Shown one piece after another: positions 1-10,743 of a stretch of 44,191 nt of DNA. The notes under the pieces were generated by a model that saw nothing but the letters and a program-made list of their open reading frames with translations, did no database searches and was not told where the DNA came from. A program made the translations under genes and the position numbers. Each line of letters opens with the position of its first letter. Within the stretch, counting starts at the first letter, position 1. The stretch is from Phycisphaerales bacterium (GTDB lineage: Bacteria; Planctomycetota; Phycisphaerae; Phycisphaerales; SM1A02), in contig SIAP01000015.1 in the NCBI GenBank assembly GCA_009691725.1, forward strand, positions 1 to 44,191, in the 5' to 3' direction.

Positions 1-597
1 ATCGGATCGACGGCACAGAGTGAAGATGATCACACTTCTGCGCCCGGCGTGCAATGCGCGTTCACTGGACAGGGGACCGTCGGCGGCGCGGCTGGCGCGG
101 CTGATGTGGACGGCGGCATCACGACACTGTTGTCGCCAGTTCTGTGCACTATGACCGGCGGAGCACGATTGCAATACTGGTTCTGGTACACGAACAATCT
201 GGGGGGTTCTCCCAACTTGGACTCCTTCATCGTGCAGGTCTCGGGAGATGGCATCACATGGACAACGGCTGCCACCGTGACTACAAGCGCAACTCTCTGG
301 AGGCTCGCCGACATTTCCCTCGAGGGGTTGATCCCAGTAGGACAGGGTGTGCGCGTTCGATTCGTGGCGCAGGACTTGGGTGCTGGATCGCTGGTGGAAG
401 CGGCGATCGATGACATCCGCGTGCTCGCGACCCGCTGCGATTCGATCATGGGCGACGTGAATGGAGATGGCGTGGTCAACGGACTCGATCTTTCAACTCT
501 GCTCTCGCAGTGGGGCACTTCGGGCAGCGCAGATTTCGACGGCGACGGGATCGTGGGCGGCGGGGACCTTGCTGTACTGCTCTCGAATTGGGGTTGA
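1..597 (+). CDS. C-terminal part of a secreted protein with dockerin-like tail (partial)
   Basis: The frame is open from base 1, so the start lies upstream; 198 residues are visible. The first ~140 residues read as a beta-sandwich domain ([28 protein letters not shown]), a type I associate with the ends of planctomycete secreted hydrolases, sometimes zinc carboxypeptidases. The last ~45 residues are two EF-hand-like dockerin motifs: [18 protein letters not shown], then [17 protein letters not shown], each ending in a W-G pair. Such tails bind calcium in dockerins. No cohesin scaffold is visible here, so a surface-sorting or anchoring role is inference. The enzyme domain, if any, is outside the window. 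Confidence 0.75.
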   Translation: MGSTAQSEDDHTSAPGVQCAFTGQGTVGGAAGAADVDGGITTLLSPVLCTMTGGARLQYWFWYTNNLGGSPNLDSFIVQVSGDGITWTTAATVTTSATLWRLADISLEGLIPVGQGVRVRFVAQDLGAGSLVEAAIDDIRVLATRCDSIMGDVNGDGVVNGLDLSTLLSQWGTSGSADFDGDGIVGGGDLAVLLSNWG

Positions 598-598
598 G

Positions 599-629
599 TT
601 GCATCTCTCGCATGGCGCGTGACTAGACT
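599..629 (+). promoter_or_regulatory. Candidate leaderless promoter for the DinG-like gene
   Basis: A -10-like TAGACT lies at 624-629 and a weak -35-like TTGCAT at 599-604, with a 19-nt spacer. A start point 7 nt after the -10 would fall exactly on the A of the ATG at 636. There is no Shine-Dalgarno sequence. TAGACT recurs upstream of rpmH, the UDP-glucuronate decarboxylase gene and tRNA-His. Confidence 0.4.
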
Positions 630-632
630 GCG

Positions 633-2651
633 ATGATGGCGCTCGACGCCTCGATCTTTCTCTCAGACACAGGACCAGTGGCTCGACGCCTCACTGGATT
701 TGAAACGCGACCTCAACAGATTGAGATGGCGTCGGCGATCGACGCCTGCTTGGATCGCAAGGGTCGGCTGCTTGTCGAAGCCGGCACTGGCGTTGGAAAG
801 AGTTTCGCCTATCTCCTTCCCGCCATTCGTCGCGTCGTTGACCACAAGGAACGCGTCATCATCTGCACCAACACGATTGCGCTCCAAGAGCAGTTGGTTG
901 ACAAGGACATTCCGCTGCTCAATGCTGTGATTCCAGAGGAATTCAGTACGGTGCTGGTGAAGGGGCGAGGGAACTATGTTTCGCTGCGTCGACTCAAACT
1001 CGCCAGTGCGCGGCAGGATCGACTCTTCGGTGATGAGGAGGATCGTCACGCACTCATCGGTCTTGAAGAGTGGGCGTACGAAACGCGCGACGGAACAAAG
1101 CACTCCCTCGACGTCACGCCATCGCATTCGCTCTGGGAACATGTGCAATCCGATGCGGGAAACTGCATGGGACGCAAGTGCCCAACCTATGACAAGTGTT
1201 TTTATCAAGCGGCCCGTCGGCGCATGGAAAACGGCGATCTGCTCGTGTGCAATCATGCGCTCTTTTTCAGTGACCTCGCGATGCGTGCGGCAGGTGGTCG
1301 CGGATTTCTGCCGCAGTACCACCATGTGATCATCGATGAGGCACATGGCATCGAGGAAGTTGCTGCCGATCACTTTGGCGCACGACTGAGCGAGGGGGCC
1401 GTCAACTATCTCCTTCGTTCGCTCTGGAATCCAGCAAGTCAGCGTGGCGCACTCAGTGATGCGCCCATGCATGAGGGCGGCGACGCGACACTCGATTCTG
1501 CACTGCGACAAGTGGAAGCCTGTCGCAAGGCCGCGGACGGATTCTTCAGCGACCTCTGGCGATGGCGTGAGGCGCAGGGTGCGGAGGGGGACTTCCGCCT
1601 TCGCCAGAAGCATGTCATCGCAGATTCACTCAGCGAACCGCTGCGCGCGCTCGCCACACTCCTTCAACTTGTGCGCGAGCGTGCTGCTGACGAAGCGGAT
1701 GGATTTGAGATCAATGCGTACCAACAGCGTGCCGCATCGCTGGCGAACGCCTGCGCCGCGCTCATCGGTCAGACGATGCAGGGATGCGTCTACTGGATGA
1801 GCAGTTCCAGCAGGCGACGATCGCGATCGGCATCGCGACCAGAGGTCACCATCGCCAGCGCGGCGATTGAAGTGGGACCACTCCTCGCGCAGCACCTCTA
1901 CAGCCAAGACATTTCAGTCGTGCTGACTTCGGGAACACTCGCCGCGGCTCAAGGAGACTGCGCACACACTGCTGCGACGCTCGGGTTGAGCGATGCGCAG
2001 GTGCTGGTGCTCGGAAGCCCGTTCGACTACGCCCGACAGGTGCGGGTCTTTGTCGAACCGCAACTCCCGGAACCCAAAGAACCAACACACACCGCGAAGC
2101 TGGCAGAGCGTGTGTTGCATCACATCTGTGCGACGGATGGTGGTGCGTTCGTGCTCTGCACCAGTTTCAAGTCTCTGCAGGCGCTGGTCGAGGCGACGCT
2201 TCCAGAACTGGCAGAGCGCAACTTTCCGGTGCATGCACAGGGAGCAGGCACGCCAAACGCGCTGCTTCTGAAGCGATTTCGCGAGTCAGAACGGAGCGTG
2301 CTCTTTGGTGTTGCAAGCTTCTGGCAGGGGATCGATGTCCGCGGACGCACGCTTCGCAATGTCATCATCACGCGGTTGCCCTTTGAAGTTCCAGACGCGC
2401 CCTTGGTTCAGGCTCGCCATGAAGCGATCGAATTGCGCGGTGGCAAGCCATTCTTCGAGGACTCCCTGCCGCGGGCCATCGTCCGCTTCCGGCAGGGATT
2501 TGGCAGGCTTGTGCGAAGTGCAAGCGACAGAGGACGAGTCGTCGTCCTTGACTCGCGCATCGCCACCAAGGGGTATGGGCGAGTTTTTCTCGATGCACTT
2601 CCAGAAGGGGTGACCGTTGAGGTGTTCGGCGAAGATGACAACCCAGCGTGA
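633..2651 (+). CDS. dinG: DinG/XPD-family ATP-dependent DNA helicase
   Basis: A 672-residue superfamily 2 helicase. Walker A is AGTGVGKS at residues 50-57. The Walker B/DEAH box is IIDEAH near residue 235. Four cysteines in CMGRKCPTYDKC and the later LLVCNHALF sit where DinG/XPD proteins bind a 4Fe-4S cluster. The C-terminal half has the expected motifs: SVLFGVASFWQGIDV, then RQGFGRLVRS. Family members unwind 5'-to-3' and resolve D-loops, R-loops or G-quadruplexes during repair. Two in-frame ATGs are available (633 and 636); the -10 position favours 636, giving MALDAS. The gene starts 36 nt after the dockerin-type gene. Its 3' end meets the receiver-domain remnant on the other strand. Confidence 0.9.
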   Translation: MMALDASIFLSDTGPVARRLTGFETRPQQIEMASAIDACLDRKGRLLVEAGTGVGKSFAYLLPAIRRVVDHKERVIICTNTIALQEQLVDKDIPLLNAVIPEEFSTVLVKGRGNYVSLRRLKLASARQDRLFGDEEDRHALIGLEEWAYETRDGTKHSLDVTPSHSLWEHVQSDAGNCMGRKCPTYDKCFYQAARRRMENGDLLVCNHALFFSDLAMRAAGGRGFLPQYHHVIIDEAHGIEEVAADHFGARLSEGAVNYLLRSLWNPASQRGALSDAPMHEGGDATLDSALRQVEACRKAADGFFSDLWRWREAQGAEGDFRLRQKHVIADSLSEPLRALATLLQLVRERAADEADGFEINAYQQRAASLANACAALIGQTMQGCVYWMSSSSRRRSRSASRPEVTIASAAIEVGPLLAQHLYSQDISVVLTSGTLAAAQGDCAHTAATLGLSDAQVLVLGSPFDYARQVRVFVEPQLPEPKEPTHTAKLAERVLHHICATDGGAFVLCTSFKSLQALVEATLPELAERNFPVHAQGAGTPNALLLKRFRESERSVLFGVASFWQGIDVRGRTLRNVIITRLPFEVPDAPLVQARHEAIELRGGKPFFEDSLPRAIVRFRQGFGRLVRSASDRGRVVVLDSRIATKGYGRVFLDALPEGVTVEVFGEDDNPA

Positions 2652-3006
2652 CGCGCCAACCAAGTCCCCAGCGCAGTTGTCAGCCTCAATTTTCATGGCT
2701 CCGGCTGTCAACGCCAGGATGGGCATGCGCTTGAGACCGCGTTGCGCCTCCTCGGCGCGGATCGCAATGGCGAGTTCATAGCCATCAAGTTCTGGCATGT
2801 AGAGGTCAGTGACCAGCATCCCATATGTTCCCCTTCGCAATGACCTCGTCACGAAGGATGCGCACTGGCACGACGTCGATGGAGTTCGCCGTGCTTTCAG
2901 CTTCGTCGATGCGTCCTGCAAGTATTGCCAATGCATGGAAGACGCTGCGACGAGTCATCAGATTCCCATCCACTTGCAGCATTTCCGGGGAGATGTACCG
3001 AGGCAT
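2652..3006 (-). pseudogene. Decayed two-component receiver (REC) domain remnant
   Basis: This ~380-base gap between the helicase and DUF1501 genes has no intact gene. On the minus strand, about 2690-2836 translates to a recognisable receiver core: YGMLVTDLYMPELDGYEL, then MPILALTAGAMK. This matches the phospho-acceptor Asp region (D in VTDLYMP) and the conserved T/A plus ALTA segment of hybrid-kinase REC domains. The match stops at ADNCAGD, where a conserved AAGMDDYLSKP-type segment should follow, right at the helicase stop codon. The upstream part (RIDEAESTANSID) continues in a different frame, implying a frameshift. I read it as a fossil of a hybrid histidine kinase or regulator truncated at both ends. 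Confidence 0.6.
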
Positions 3007-3035
3007 CCTTCGAACACCTCGCGCGATCACTCTGA

Positions 3036-4316
3036 TCAACCGCGAAGCAGTTTCATGTTTGGATAACTGACACCGAGAATCTTCTTGGAAGATGCTCCCA
3101 TCCATTGGTCGAGCAGCGTTGCATACACACAACGGAAATCAGAGGTGAACTTCAAGTCGCCTTGATCGAGATCGGTAAGCGATGGATGGGTGCCATGCAC
3201 GCCAGCCTGCACTCCGCCGCCCATCAAGAACATTGGTGCAGCGGTCCCGTGATCGGTTCCGCCAGAGGCGTTCTGTTTGACCCGTCGACCGAACTCACTG
3301 AAAACCATCGTGACGACGCGGCTCTCGTTTCCTTGTGCCTTGAGGTCATTCTGGAATGCCAGCAGCGCATCGCCAACCTGTCGCATGAGATTGCCATGCG
3401 CGCCAGCCTGACCACCGTGCGTGTCGAACCCACTGATTGATGCGTAATACACGCGCGTTTTCATCTGGTCGCGGATCATGGCGCCGATCGATTTCATCTG
3501 GGTCGCCAACTGTGAATTGGGGTAGGCGACAAGCGGCGTCTTGTCCATTGCGATGCGGATGCGATCGCTGGAAAGTTGAGCGTCGAGTGCGGTTCGCATC
3601 AGGAATGCGGCTTGCGATCCCGGCGCGACACCCTCGAGTGCACCTGCACGATTCATCGCTTCGTAAGAACTGTCCAAGCCAGATGGAAGTTCCTTCCCAG
3701 TCCACTGGAAAAGTTTTGCGTTTTCAAAGGAGACTGGCTTGTGAAGATCGCCAAACATGGCGAGTGGAGCGGTGCGACCGATGGCAATCTCAGCGTCCGC
3801 CTGCGGCGAACCATTGCAGGCGTTGTCGACATATCGACCAATCCAACCGTTGCCTCGACCTTGCGCCTTCGCAGTGTGCCAAATGTCCATCGATGCGAAG
3901 TGCGAACGATTTGGGTTGGGATAGCCAACGCCCTGGACGATCGCGAGGCGACCGCTGTCCATGAGTTCCTTGAAGCCAAGGAGATTCGGGTGCATGCCGA
4001 TACCGATCTTGCTGTCGAGTTCGAGTGCTCCGTTGTTGGTGCCTGGGGCTGGGATTCCAAGTTGTGGCCGCTGTCGGTAGTAGTCATCACTCCCATATGG
4101 AATGATCGTGTTGAGACCGTCATTGCCGCCGCCGAGTTGCACAACCACGAGGATTCGATCTTCGGGAACTCCTGCAAGACTGCTCACTCTGCGGTCTGCG
4201 GAGAGCATGCCCATGGCGGAGTTTTCAAGAAACCACGGAATGGTTGCAACGAGCGATGCGAGCGTGACTCCCTGTTGGAGGAAGATGCGGCGAGTGAGTG
4301 GCGTGTTTGTTTCCAT
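3036..4316 (-). CDS. DUF1501 family protein (alkaline-phosphatase-like fold), Tat-exported
   Basis: A 426-residue protein. The N-terminus has a twin-arginine-like signal (TRRIFLQQG followed by a hydrophobic stretch), so export in folded form is likely. Core DUF1501 features are visible: VQLGGGNDGLNTIIPYG early, SGFDTHGGQ near residue 300, FSEFGRRVKQNASGGTDHG, then GGGVQAGVHG. The conserved D, H and E residues fit the metal-binding sulfatase/alkaline-phosphatase superfamily, but the substrate is unknown. It lies 14 nt downstream of the DUF1800 gene and is the last gene of a five-gene minus-strand operon. DUF1501/DUF1800 pairs are common in planctomycetes. Confidence 0.88.
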   Translation of the reverse strand: METNTPLTRRIFLQQGVTLASLVATIPWFLENSAMGMLSADRRVSSLAGVPEDRILVVVQLGGGNDGLNTIIPYGSDDYYRQRPQLGIPAPGTNNGALELDSKIGIGMHPNLLGFKELMDSGRLAIVQGVGYPNPNRSHFASMDIWHTAKAQGRGNGWIGRYVDNACNGSPQADAEIAIGRTAPLAMFGDLHKPVSFENAKLFQWTGKELPSGLDSSYEAMNRAGALEGVAPGSQAAFLMRTALDAQLSSDRIRIAMDKTPLVAYPNSQLATQMKSIGAMIRDQMKTRVYYASISGFDTHGGQAGAHGNLMRQVGDALLAFQNDLKAQGNESRVVTMVFSEFGRRVKQNASGGTDHGTAAPMFLMGGGVQAGVHGTHPSLTDLDQGDLKFTSDFRCVYATLLDQWMGASSKKILGVSYPNMKLLRG

Positions 4317-4330
4317 CGGAGCTCCAGGGG

Positions 4331-5824
4331 TTAGCAGAGTTGGTATTCAGGCATCGCGGTGACCAAGCAGAGTGCGGCGACGAGCCGCGCTTGCGTCAGC
4401 GGTCCGCCGAGAGTCTTGACAGAGTTTCGAAACTGTGTTCGCCGAACCTCCGTCGCATCGAGTGCGAGGACGAGGTCGAGCAGGGCATCAGACTCTTTCG
4501 ACACATCGCCATTTGTGCGAGCGGCAATCGCTCTCTCAAGTGGCGTCGTATCCCACTTGGCAAGATCCGCATCCCAATCGAAAGCGTCTGGTCGCAGCCC
4601 GGTAATGAGATAGACGGCAAGATTCTGCCGCACGAAGTAGGTGCTCGTGTTGATCCACGACTGCCCACCATCCCAACCCTTGACATTGGGAGGCATGAAG
4701 AGGCTCTGCCCCATCAGGTCGCCTGCAGCATTGAGCGTGGCGAGTTCGCGTGGCGGCGTACCGAGTTCGCGGATGGTCTGCACGATCAATTGCGTTGGAC
4801 TCTTGATGGTCGAGCCCCGATTGGCCGCGTCGTAGAAATGCTGACTTCGAAAGACCAGCCGCAACACAGGTTTGAGTTCGTACTGTTGTTTGCGAAGTTC
4901 TGCCGCAAGCGCGCTGGCAAACGACTTGCACTTGGCATCTGGCATTCCAGGGGAATCATTCACAAAGAATCGATAGAGCTTGCCGCACAGAAACTCCGAC
5001 GTTTCGCGCCGCGAGAGAATGATTCGCGCGAAGTCGTCGCCATCCCAATTGCCTGTTTGCCCCAGGATGGTCTTGGACTCGCCATCGTGATTGTTTGGGG
5101 CAAACTGAAACTCGTCATCGACGAAGGTGAAACCAGTGAGTGCGCGTGCACCCTCCTTGATGTCGTCTTCCGTGTAGCCGTGCCCCTCTCCGAGCACGAA
5201 CAATTCCATGAGTTCGCGTGCGAGATTCTCGTTTGGTCGTCCTTTGCGACTCTCGTCATTGTCGAGATACTTCAGCATCGCTGGATTGCGCAGGATTCGC
5301 AAGACGAGGTCGGCGAAATTCCCCACCGCGTGACTGCGAAAGAGTTGGTTCTGCTGGAACATGTGATAACTATCTTCGATCGTGCGATAGCCCGTGGCGA
5401 AGTGCCCGTGCCAGAAGAGCGTCATCTTTTCTTCGAGAGGCCGCCCAGTTTCGATCAGGCGGCGGAGCCACCACTTCTGAATCTCCTGCATCTGTTTGCG
5501 GTCGATGCCATCCTGTTCGTTGCGGAGTGCCTGGTACTGCGCAAGTGCCGCTTCATTCCCGGCTTGACGTGCTTGCTGAACCAGGGACCGTGCCTCTGTC
5601 GTGAGAGGCTTGCGCACATCTTTGTCGAAGTCACTCTCGTTGATCGCGGCCGCTGGGGTCGCGTCAAAGTTCAGCAGGTAGTCGACTGCTCGGTCCATCC
5701 CCATGGCGGTGAGCGCATCAATCTGCGCCGGAGTTCCGCCGAAGCCCGCCCTGGTGAGCAAGTGCCTCGCAGCGTCAGCGTTCCAATTCGACTTGGCCAG
5801 AGGAGCAGTGGAGTAGTTGGTCAT
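4331..5824 (-). CDS. DUF1800 family protein
   Basis: A 497-residue protein with clear DUF1800 features: AARHLLTRAGFGGTP at the N-terminus, WWLRRLIETGRPLEEKMTLF, FWHGHFATG, NENLARELMELFVLG, ALTGF and NVKGWDGG near the C-terminus. The reading frame runs further upstream, but the ATG at 5824 overlaps the TGA stop of the membrane-protein gene (ATGA), and the family match begins just after it, so I take that start. No signal peptide is evident. The role is unknown; it is consistently paired with DUF1501, which follows here. The long open frame on the opposite strand (4298-6016) is a codon-bias shadow. Confidence 0.88.
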   Translation of the reverse strand: MTNYSTAPLAKSNWNADAARHLLTRAGFGGTPAQIDALTAMGMDRAVDYLLNFDATPAAAINESDFDKDVRKPLTTEARSLVQQARQAGNEAALAQYQALRNEQDGIDRKQMQEIQKWWLRRLIETGRPLEEKMTLFWHGHFATGYRTIEDSYHMFQQNQLFRSHAVGNFADLVLRILRNPAMLKYLDNDESRKGRPNENLARELMELFVLGEGHGYTEDDIKEGARALTGFTFVDDEFQFAPNNHDGESKTILGQTGNWDGDDFARIILSRRETSEFLCGKLYRFFVNDSPGMPDAKCKSFASALAAELRKQQYELKPVLRLVFRSQHFYDAANRGSTIKSPTQLIVQTIRELGTPPRELATLNAAGDLMGQSLFMPPNVKGWDGGQSWINTSTYFVRQNLAVYLITGLRPDAFDWDADLAKWDTTPLERAIAARTNGDVSKESDALLDLVLALDATEVRRTQFRNSVKTLGGPLTQARLVAALCLVTAMPEYQLC

Positions 5825-6894
5825 GTGTGGAGTCGATCCTTCCAATCCCTCTTTGCCAAAGATGCCATTGCGAGGACGGAAAGCAACCCAAGTGGGATGA
5901 AAAGTGCGAGTGTTCGATTTTGCATGAAGCCCATTTCGAAAAAGGGCAGACTGACGAGGACCGTCAGTATCGCGAGCCACGTGGGTACGGCGCGAAGTCG
6001 CATGAGCAAAAGATAGGGGAACACCAACCCGTAGAGCACCAAGATTCGCAGATAGGTCTCTTTGCCAGTACCCCACCATGCGTCGGGGTGCGATCGCGTG
6101 AGCCAGCCCAGGGCGAGTCCGATGAGAAGAACCCAGACGACAAGCAGTGTTCGAGATCGCGACCGTGCCTCTCCCCAACCCTCACGCGCGTGTGCGCCGA
6201 TGGTGAAGAGCAGTTGGCATCCCCAGAGCATTGTGAGCGCTCTTGCGAAGCGTGGGTGACCGAGTGCAGAATCCCAGAACGTTGCCACGCACAGGAGCGT
6301 CACCGCGAATGCCATACCGAAGATGAGAAATGCATGACGACTGGGCGATTTCTCGAGCGCGCGGTGGAAGGTCAAGTCCAGATAGGGGCATGCGAGGAAT
6401 CCAAGGGCAATCGCAGGGCTGAGTGCCACAAGCGACTCCAGGGGTTGGGTTCCCGTCGATGGCAATTCGATGAGCGCAGGCAGACGATCCCAATCAATCG
6501 CACAGGCAGATACGAAAGTGATCAGCGCTGCGAATCGCAGCCAACCAGAATCACCAAAGAAACGCGCTGCGCAGATTCCACTGAAGACAACCGAAATCGC
6601 TCCGATTGGCGCAATCATCCATCCAGCAAAGAACGCTTGATAGAAAAGCGTGGCGAGAGAGAACCACAGACAGAGTGAGGAACAATGACGACGAACCCAT
6701 TCTTGGCGGGCGGGTGTCAGCACATATCCAAAGAGTGCGCATCCCAGAACATTGGGGATGAAGAACGCCAGAAAGCCTGGCCATCCGAATTGTTCCAGCA
6801 GGATGAAGGGCAGAAACATGCCGATGCACCAGGTCCAACTTGCGCTACAGAAAAGCCCCCATCCGATTGTCTTCAGCCAAGGTGGCGTCGTCAT
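5821..6894 (-). CDS. Polytopic inner-membrane protein of unknown function
   Basis: A 357-residue protein with about ten hydrophobic segments, for example FLPFILLEQFGWPGFLAFF, VVWVLLIGLALGWL and LALFIPLGLLSVLAM. The start (SWTWCIGMFLPFILL, then FFIPNVLGCALFGYVL) resembles the first helices of sodium/solute symporter-like proteins, but the rest is too short for a full SSS transporter and I see no substrate-binding signature. It starts 3 nt after the FmdB-like gene and its TGA overlaps the DUF1800 ATG, so it is translationally coupled to both. Function is not assigned. Confidence 0.7.
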   Translation of the reverse strand: MTTPPWLKTIGWGLFCSASWTWCIGMFLPFILLEQFGWPGFLAFFIPNVLGCALFGYVLTPARQEWVRRHCSSLCLWFSLATLFYQAFFAGWMIAPIGAISVVFSGICAARFFGDSGWLRFAALITFVSACAIDWDRLPALIELPSTGTQPLESLVALSPAIALGFLACPYLDLTFHRALEKSPSRHAFLIFGMAFAVTLLCVATFWDSALGHPRFARALTMLWGCQLLFTIGAHAREGWGEARSRSRTLLVVWVLLIGLALGWLTRSHPDAWWGTGKETYLRILVLYGLVFPYLLLMRLRAVPTWLAILTVLVSLPFFEMGFMQNRTLALFIPLGLLSVLAMASLAKRDWKDRLHT

Positions 6895-6897
6895 CGG

Positions 6898-7185
6898 TTA
6901 GTCATCATCGCGCTTGATGGTGGGCGGACCGATTCCTGCCTTCTTTTCCCAAATGCCGTCACCGGCTCGTTCGTACTTGGTGAATCCCAAGCGATTCAGA
7001 TTGGAGTTGGAGAGTCGCTTGCCATCACTTCCAAACTGCACCTGCGAGACGACTGGGACGCGTCGCACGGGAGCGCCGCTCTCTGGGTGCGCGGTCAATG
7101 GAACGTCAGCCATCGGCTGAAAAACTTCGAAGTGTTCGCCATCACTTCCGTCGGGATTGACAACGCAGTACACATATGTCGGCAT
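6898..7185 (-). CDS. FmdB-like small protein lacking most zinc-ribbon cysteines
   Basis: A 95-residue protein beginning MPTYVYC. It has the FmdB/CxxC_CxxC_SSSS scaffold: MPTYVY, then FEVFQPMADVPLT, then GAPVRRV. In FmdB proteins two CxxC pairs bind zinc. Here only one cysteine remains (VYC); the second pair is replaced by HPESG. The C-terminal half (GFTKYERAGDGIWEKKAG) is not typical zinc ribbon. The ATG at 7185 overlaps the upstream TGA (GTGATG); a GTG at 7188 is also possible. It sits between a TIM-barrel isomerase and a membrane protein in a tight operon. It may have kept the fold without metal. Confidence 0.7.
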   Translation of the reverse strand: MPTYVYCVVNPDGSDGEHFEVFQPMADVPLTAHPESGAPVRRVPVVSQVQFGSDGKRLSNSNLNRLGFTKYERAGDGIWEKKAGIGPPTIKRDDD

Positions 7186-8021
7186 CACGACACGATAGTC
7201 GCCCGATGACTCAGCAGCAGGTCGCGCGCGGCGAGAATGTCTTCATCGCGGCACTTTCCTGACTCCCGTTCGATGATCAGGTCAATCGGCGCGCCTCCAC
7301 GACGCACGCGATCCACGAGTGCCAAGAACCGTGGCCACGGAACACTCCCTTGACCAACTGGGACTTCGCTTCCCCAGGTCCCAGGGACCTCTGTCGGCAG
7401 TGCATCTTTGATGTGGACTTGTCGTACCCACTTCGAGAGTCTCTCGGTCGCTTCGATGGGATCTCCCATGCCGTAGAGAATCATGTTTGCAGGATCGAAG
7501 TTGATGCCCACGCTCGGACGGTCCAGTTCGTTCAGTACGGCAGCGAGCGTCTCGGCACTCTCTTGACCCGTTTCGAGGGCAATCGAAATGCCGCGCGATC
7601 CAAAGATGTCAGCGACCGTCCGCAACCGATCAAGCATCGTGGCGCGGATCGGATCGTCGGTGATGTGCGGCAAAAACCCTCCATGGAGGGTCACCAGCGG
7701 GATCGAGGCGCGTTGCGCAAGATCGGCGACTCGAAATGTGCGGTCGAGATTCGCTCCCCAGTGTGCATCGTTTCGCACGCCGCCGGTGCGTGCGATCGAA
7801 TCGAGCGTTGAGTAGTCCTCGCCTGCCATGGACAGCATGCCGCTGACCACTTCAATCCCTGCGTTTCGCAAAACGTCGATCGCACCGCTCCATCCATGCT
7901 CATCGATGCATGGAACAAGTGCAAGTTGGACGCAATCAAGACCGAGCGCGCTCACACGCGAGGCAAGCTGTGCGGGGTCACTCGGCCGCAGACTCCATGA
8001 ACACACTCCAACGTTCGACAT
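7185..8021 (-). CDS. Sugar phosphate isomerase/epimerase (xylose-isomerase-like TIM barrel)
   Basis: A 278-residue protein with metal-site motifs of the AP endonuclease family 2/xylose-isomerase-like barrel: SIALETGQE (Glu), VGINFDPANM (Asp), VRQVHIKD (His) and a C-terminal LIIERESG (Glu). These usually bind a divalent metal and catalyse sugar or inosose isomerisation/epimerisation. The substrate cannot be told from sequence. The ATG at 8021 has an AGGA Shine-Dalgarno sequence 6 nt upstream. It is the first gene of the minus-strand operon that runs to the DUF1501 gene, and its stop overlaps the FmdB-like start. Confidence 0.82.
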   Translation of the reverse strand: MSNVGVCSWSLRPSDPAQLASRVSALGLDCVQLALVPCIDEHGWSGAIDVLRNAGIEVVSGMLSMAGEDYSTLDSIARTGGVRNDAHWGANLDRTFRVADLAQRASIPLVTLHGGFLPHITDDPIRATMLDRLRTVADIFGSRGISIALETGQESAETLAAVLNELDRPSVGINFDPANMILYGMGDPIEATERLSKWVRQVHIKDALPTEVPGTWGSEVPVGQGSVPWPRFLALVDRVRRGGAPIDLIIERESGKCRDEDILAARDLLLSHRATIVS

Positions 8022-8071
8022 AGAAAGTCCTGATTCATGTCGATGCTATCATCCGCAATTCAGGCATTCTC

Positions 8072-8629
8072 GTGACGACAGTGAAGACCGATCATCAGAA
8101 GTTGACCCTCGCTGAGCGTGCCGAGGCGTACATCTCGCGCCTCTCATCTCGCAACAATTTTTGGCATCGCATCTGTTCGTTGATCTGGTTGCCCTATGCA
8201 TTTCGCTCGGGAATCTCGATGAAATCATTCGGGACAGATCGATTCGTGGCAATCCTTCCCTTTCGGAAGTTCAATCGCAATTGGTACAACGCGATGGCTG
8301 GCGCGGCACTGCTCGCCAATAGCGAAGTGGCGGGCGGCATGTATCTCTTTGCTCACTGCGGGGGCGACTACATCGTCGTGTGCAAACGATTGACCTACAA
8401 CTTCCTGCGTCCATGTGTTGGTCCCGCGATTTACAACGTGAAGTGCACGCAGAATCTTGAGGAAAGGGTGGCCGCGGGTGGCGAGTTCAACATCGACCTC
8501 GAGCTTGAAATCGTCCAGCAGGTGCAGGTGCTCGGTGCCCCACGCGAAAAGCGCGTCGGTCGCTGCGACGCGACCTTCCACTGCGCTCCAAAGGCGATGC
8601 TGAAGGCACGGCGGGTCGCACGTGGCTGA
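8072..8629 (+). CDS. DUF4442/PaaI-type hotdog thioesterase-like protein
   Basis: A 185-residue protein starting with GTG; an AGG lies about 7 nt upstream. It is divergent from the isomerase operon. The central region (NWYNAMAGAALLANSEVAGGMYLF) matches the hotdog-fold helix of DUF4442/PaaI proteins, usually acyl-CoA thioesterases, and is followed by strands ending in ATFHCAP. The expected catalytic acidic residue cannot be placed with certainty. It ends 6 nt before the ligA GTG, so the two are probably one transcript. Assignment rests on fold-level similarity only. Confidence 0.6.
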   Translation: MTTVKTDHQKLTLAERAEAYISRLSSRNNFWHRICSLIWLPYAFRSGISMKSFGTDRFVAILPFRKFNRNWYNAMAGAALLANSEVAGGMYLFAHCGGDYIVVCKRLTYNFLRPCVGPAIYNVKCTQNLEERVAAGGEFNIDLELEIVQQVQVLGAPREKRVGRCDATFHCAPKAMLKARRVARG

Positions 8630-10726
<2,097 letters not shown>

Positions 10727-10743
10727 ATCTCTTGCGACGCGCG

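Noticed and set aside
4298-6016. 572-codon open frame on the plus strand opposite DUF1800
   Set aside because: It is antisense to a strongly conserved gene, has no family motifs, and reflects G+C codon bias.
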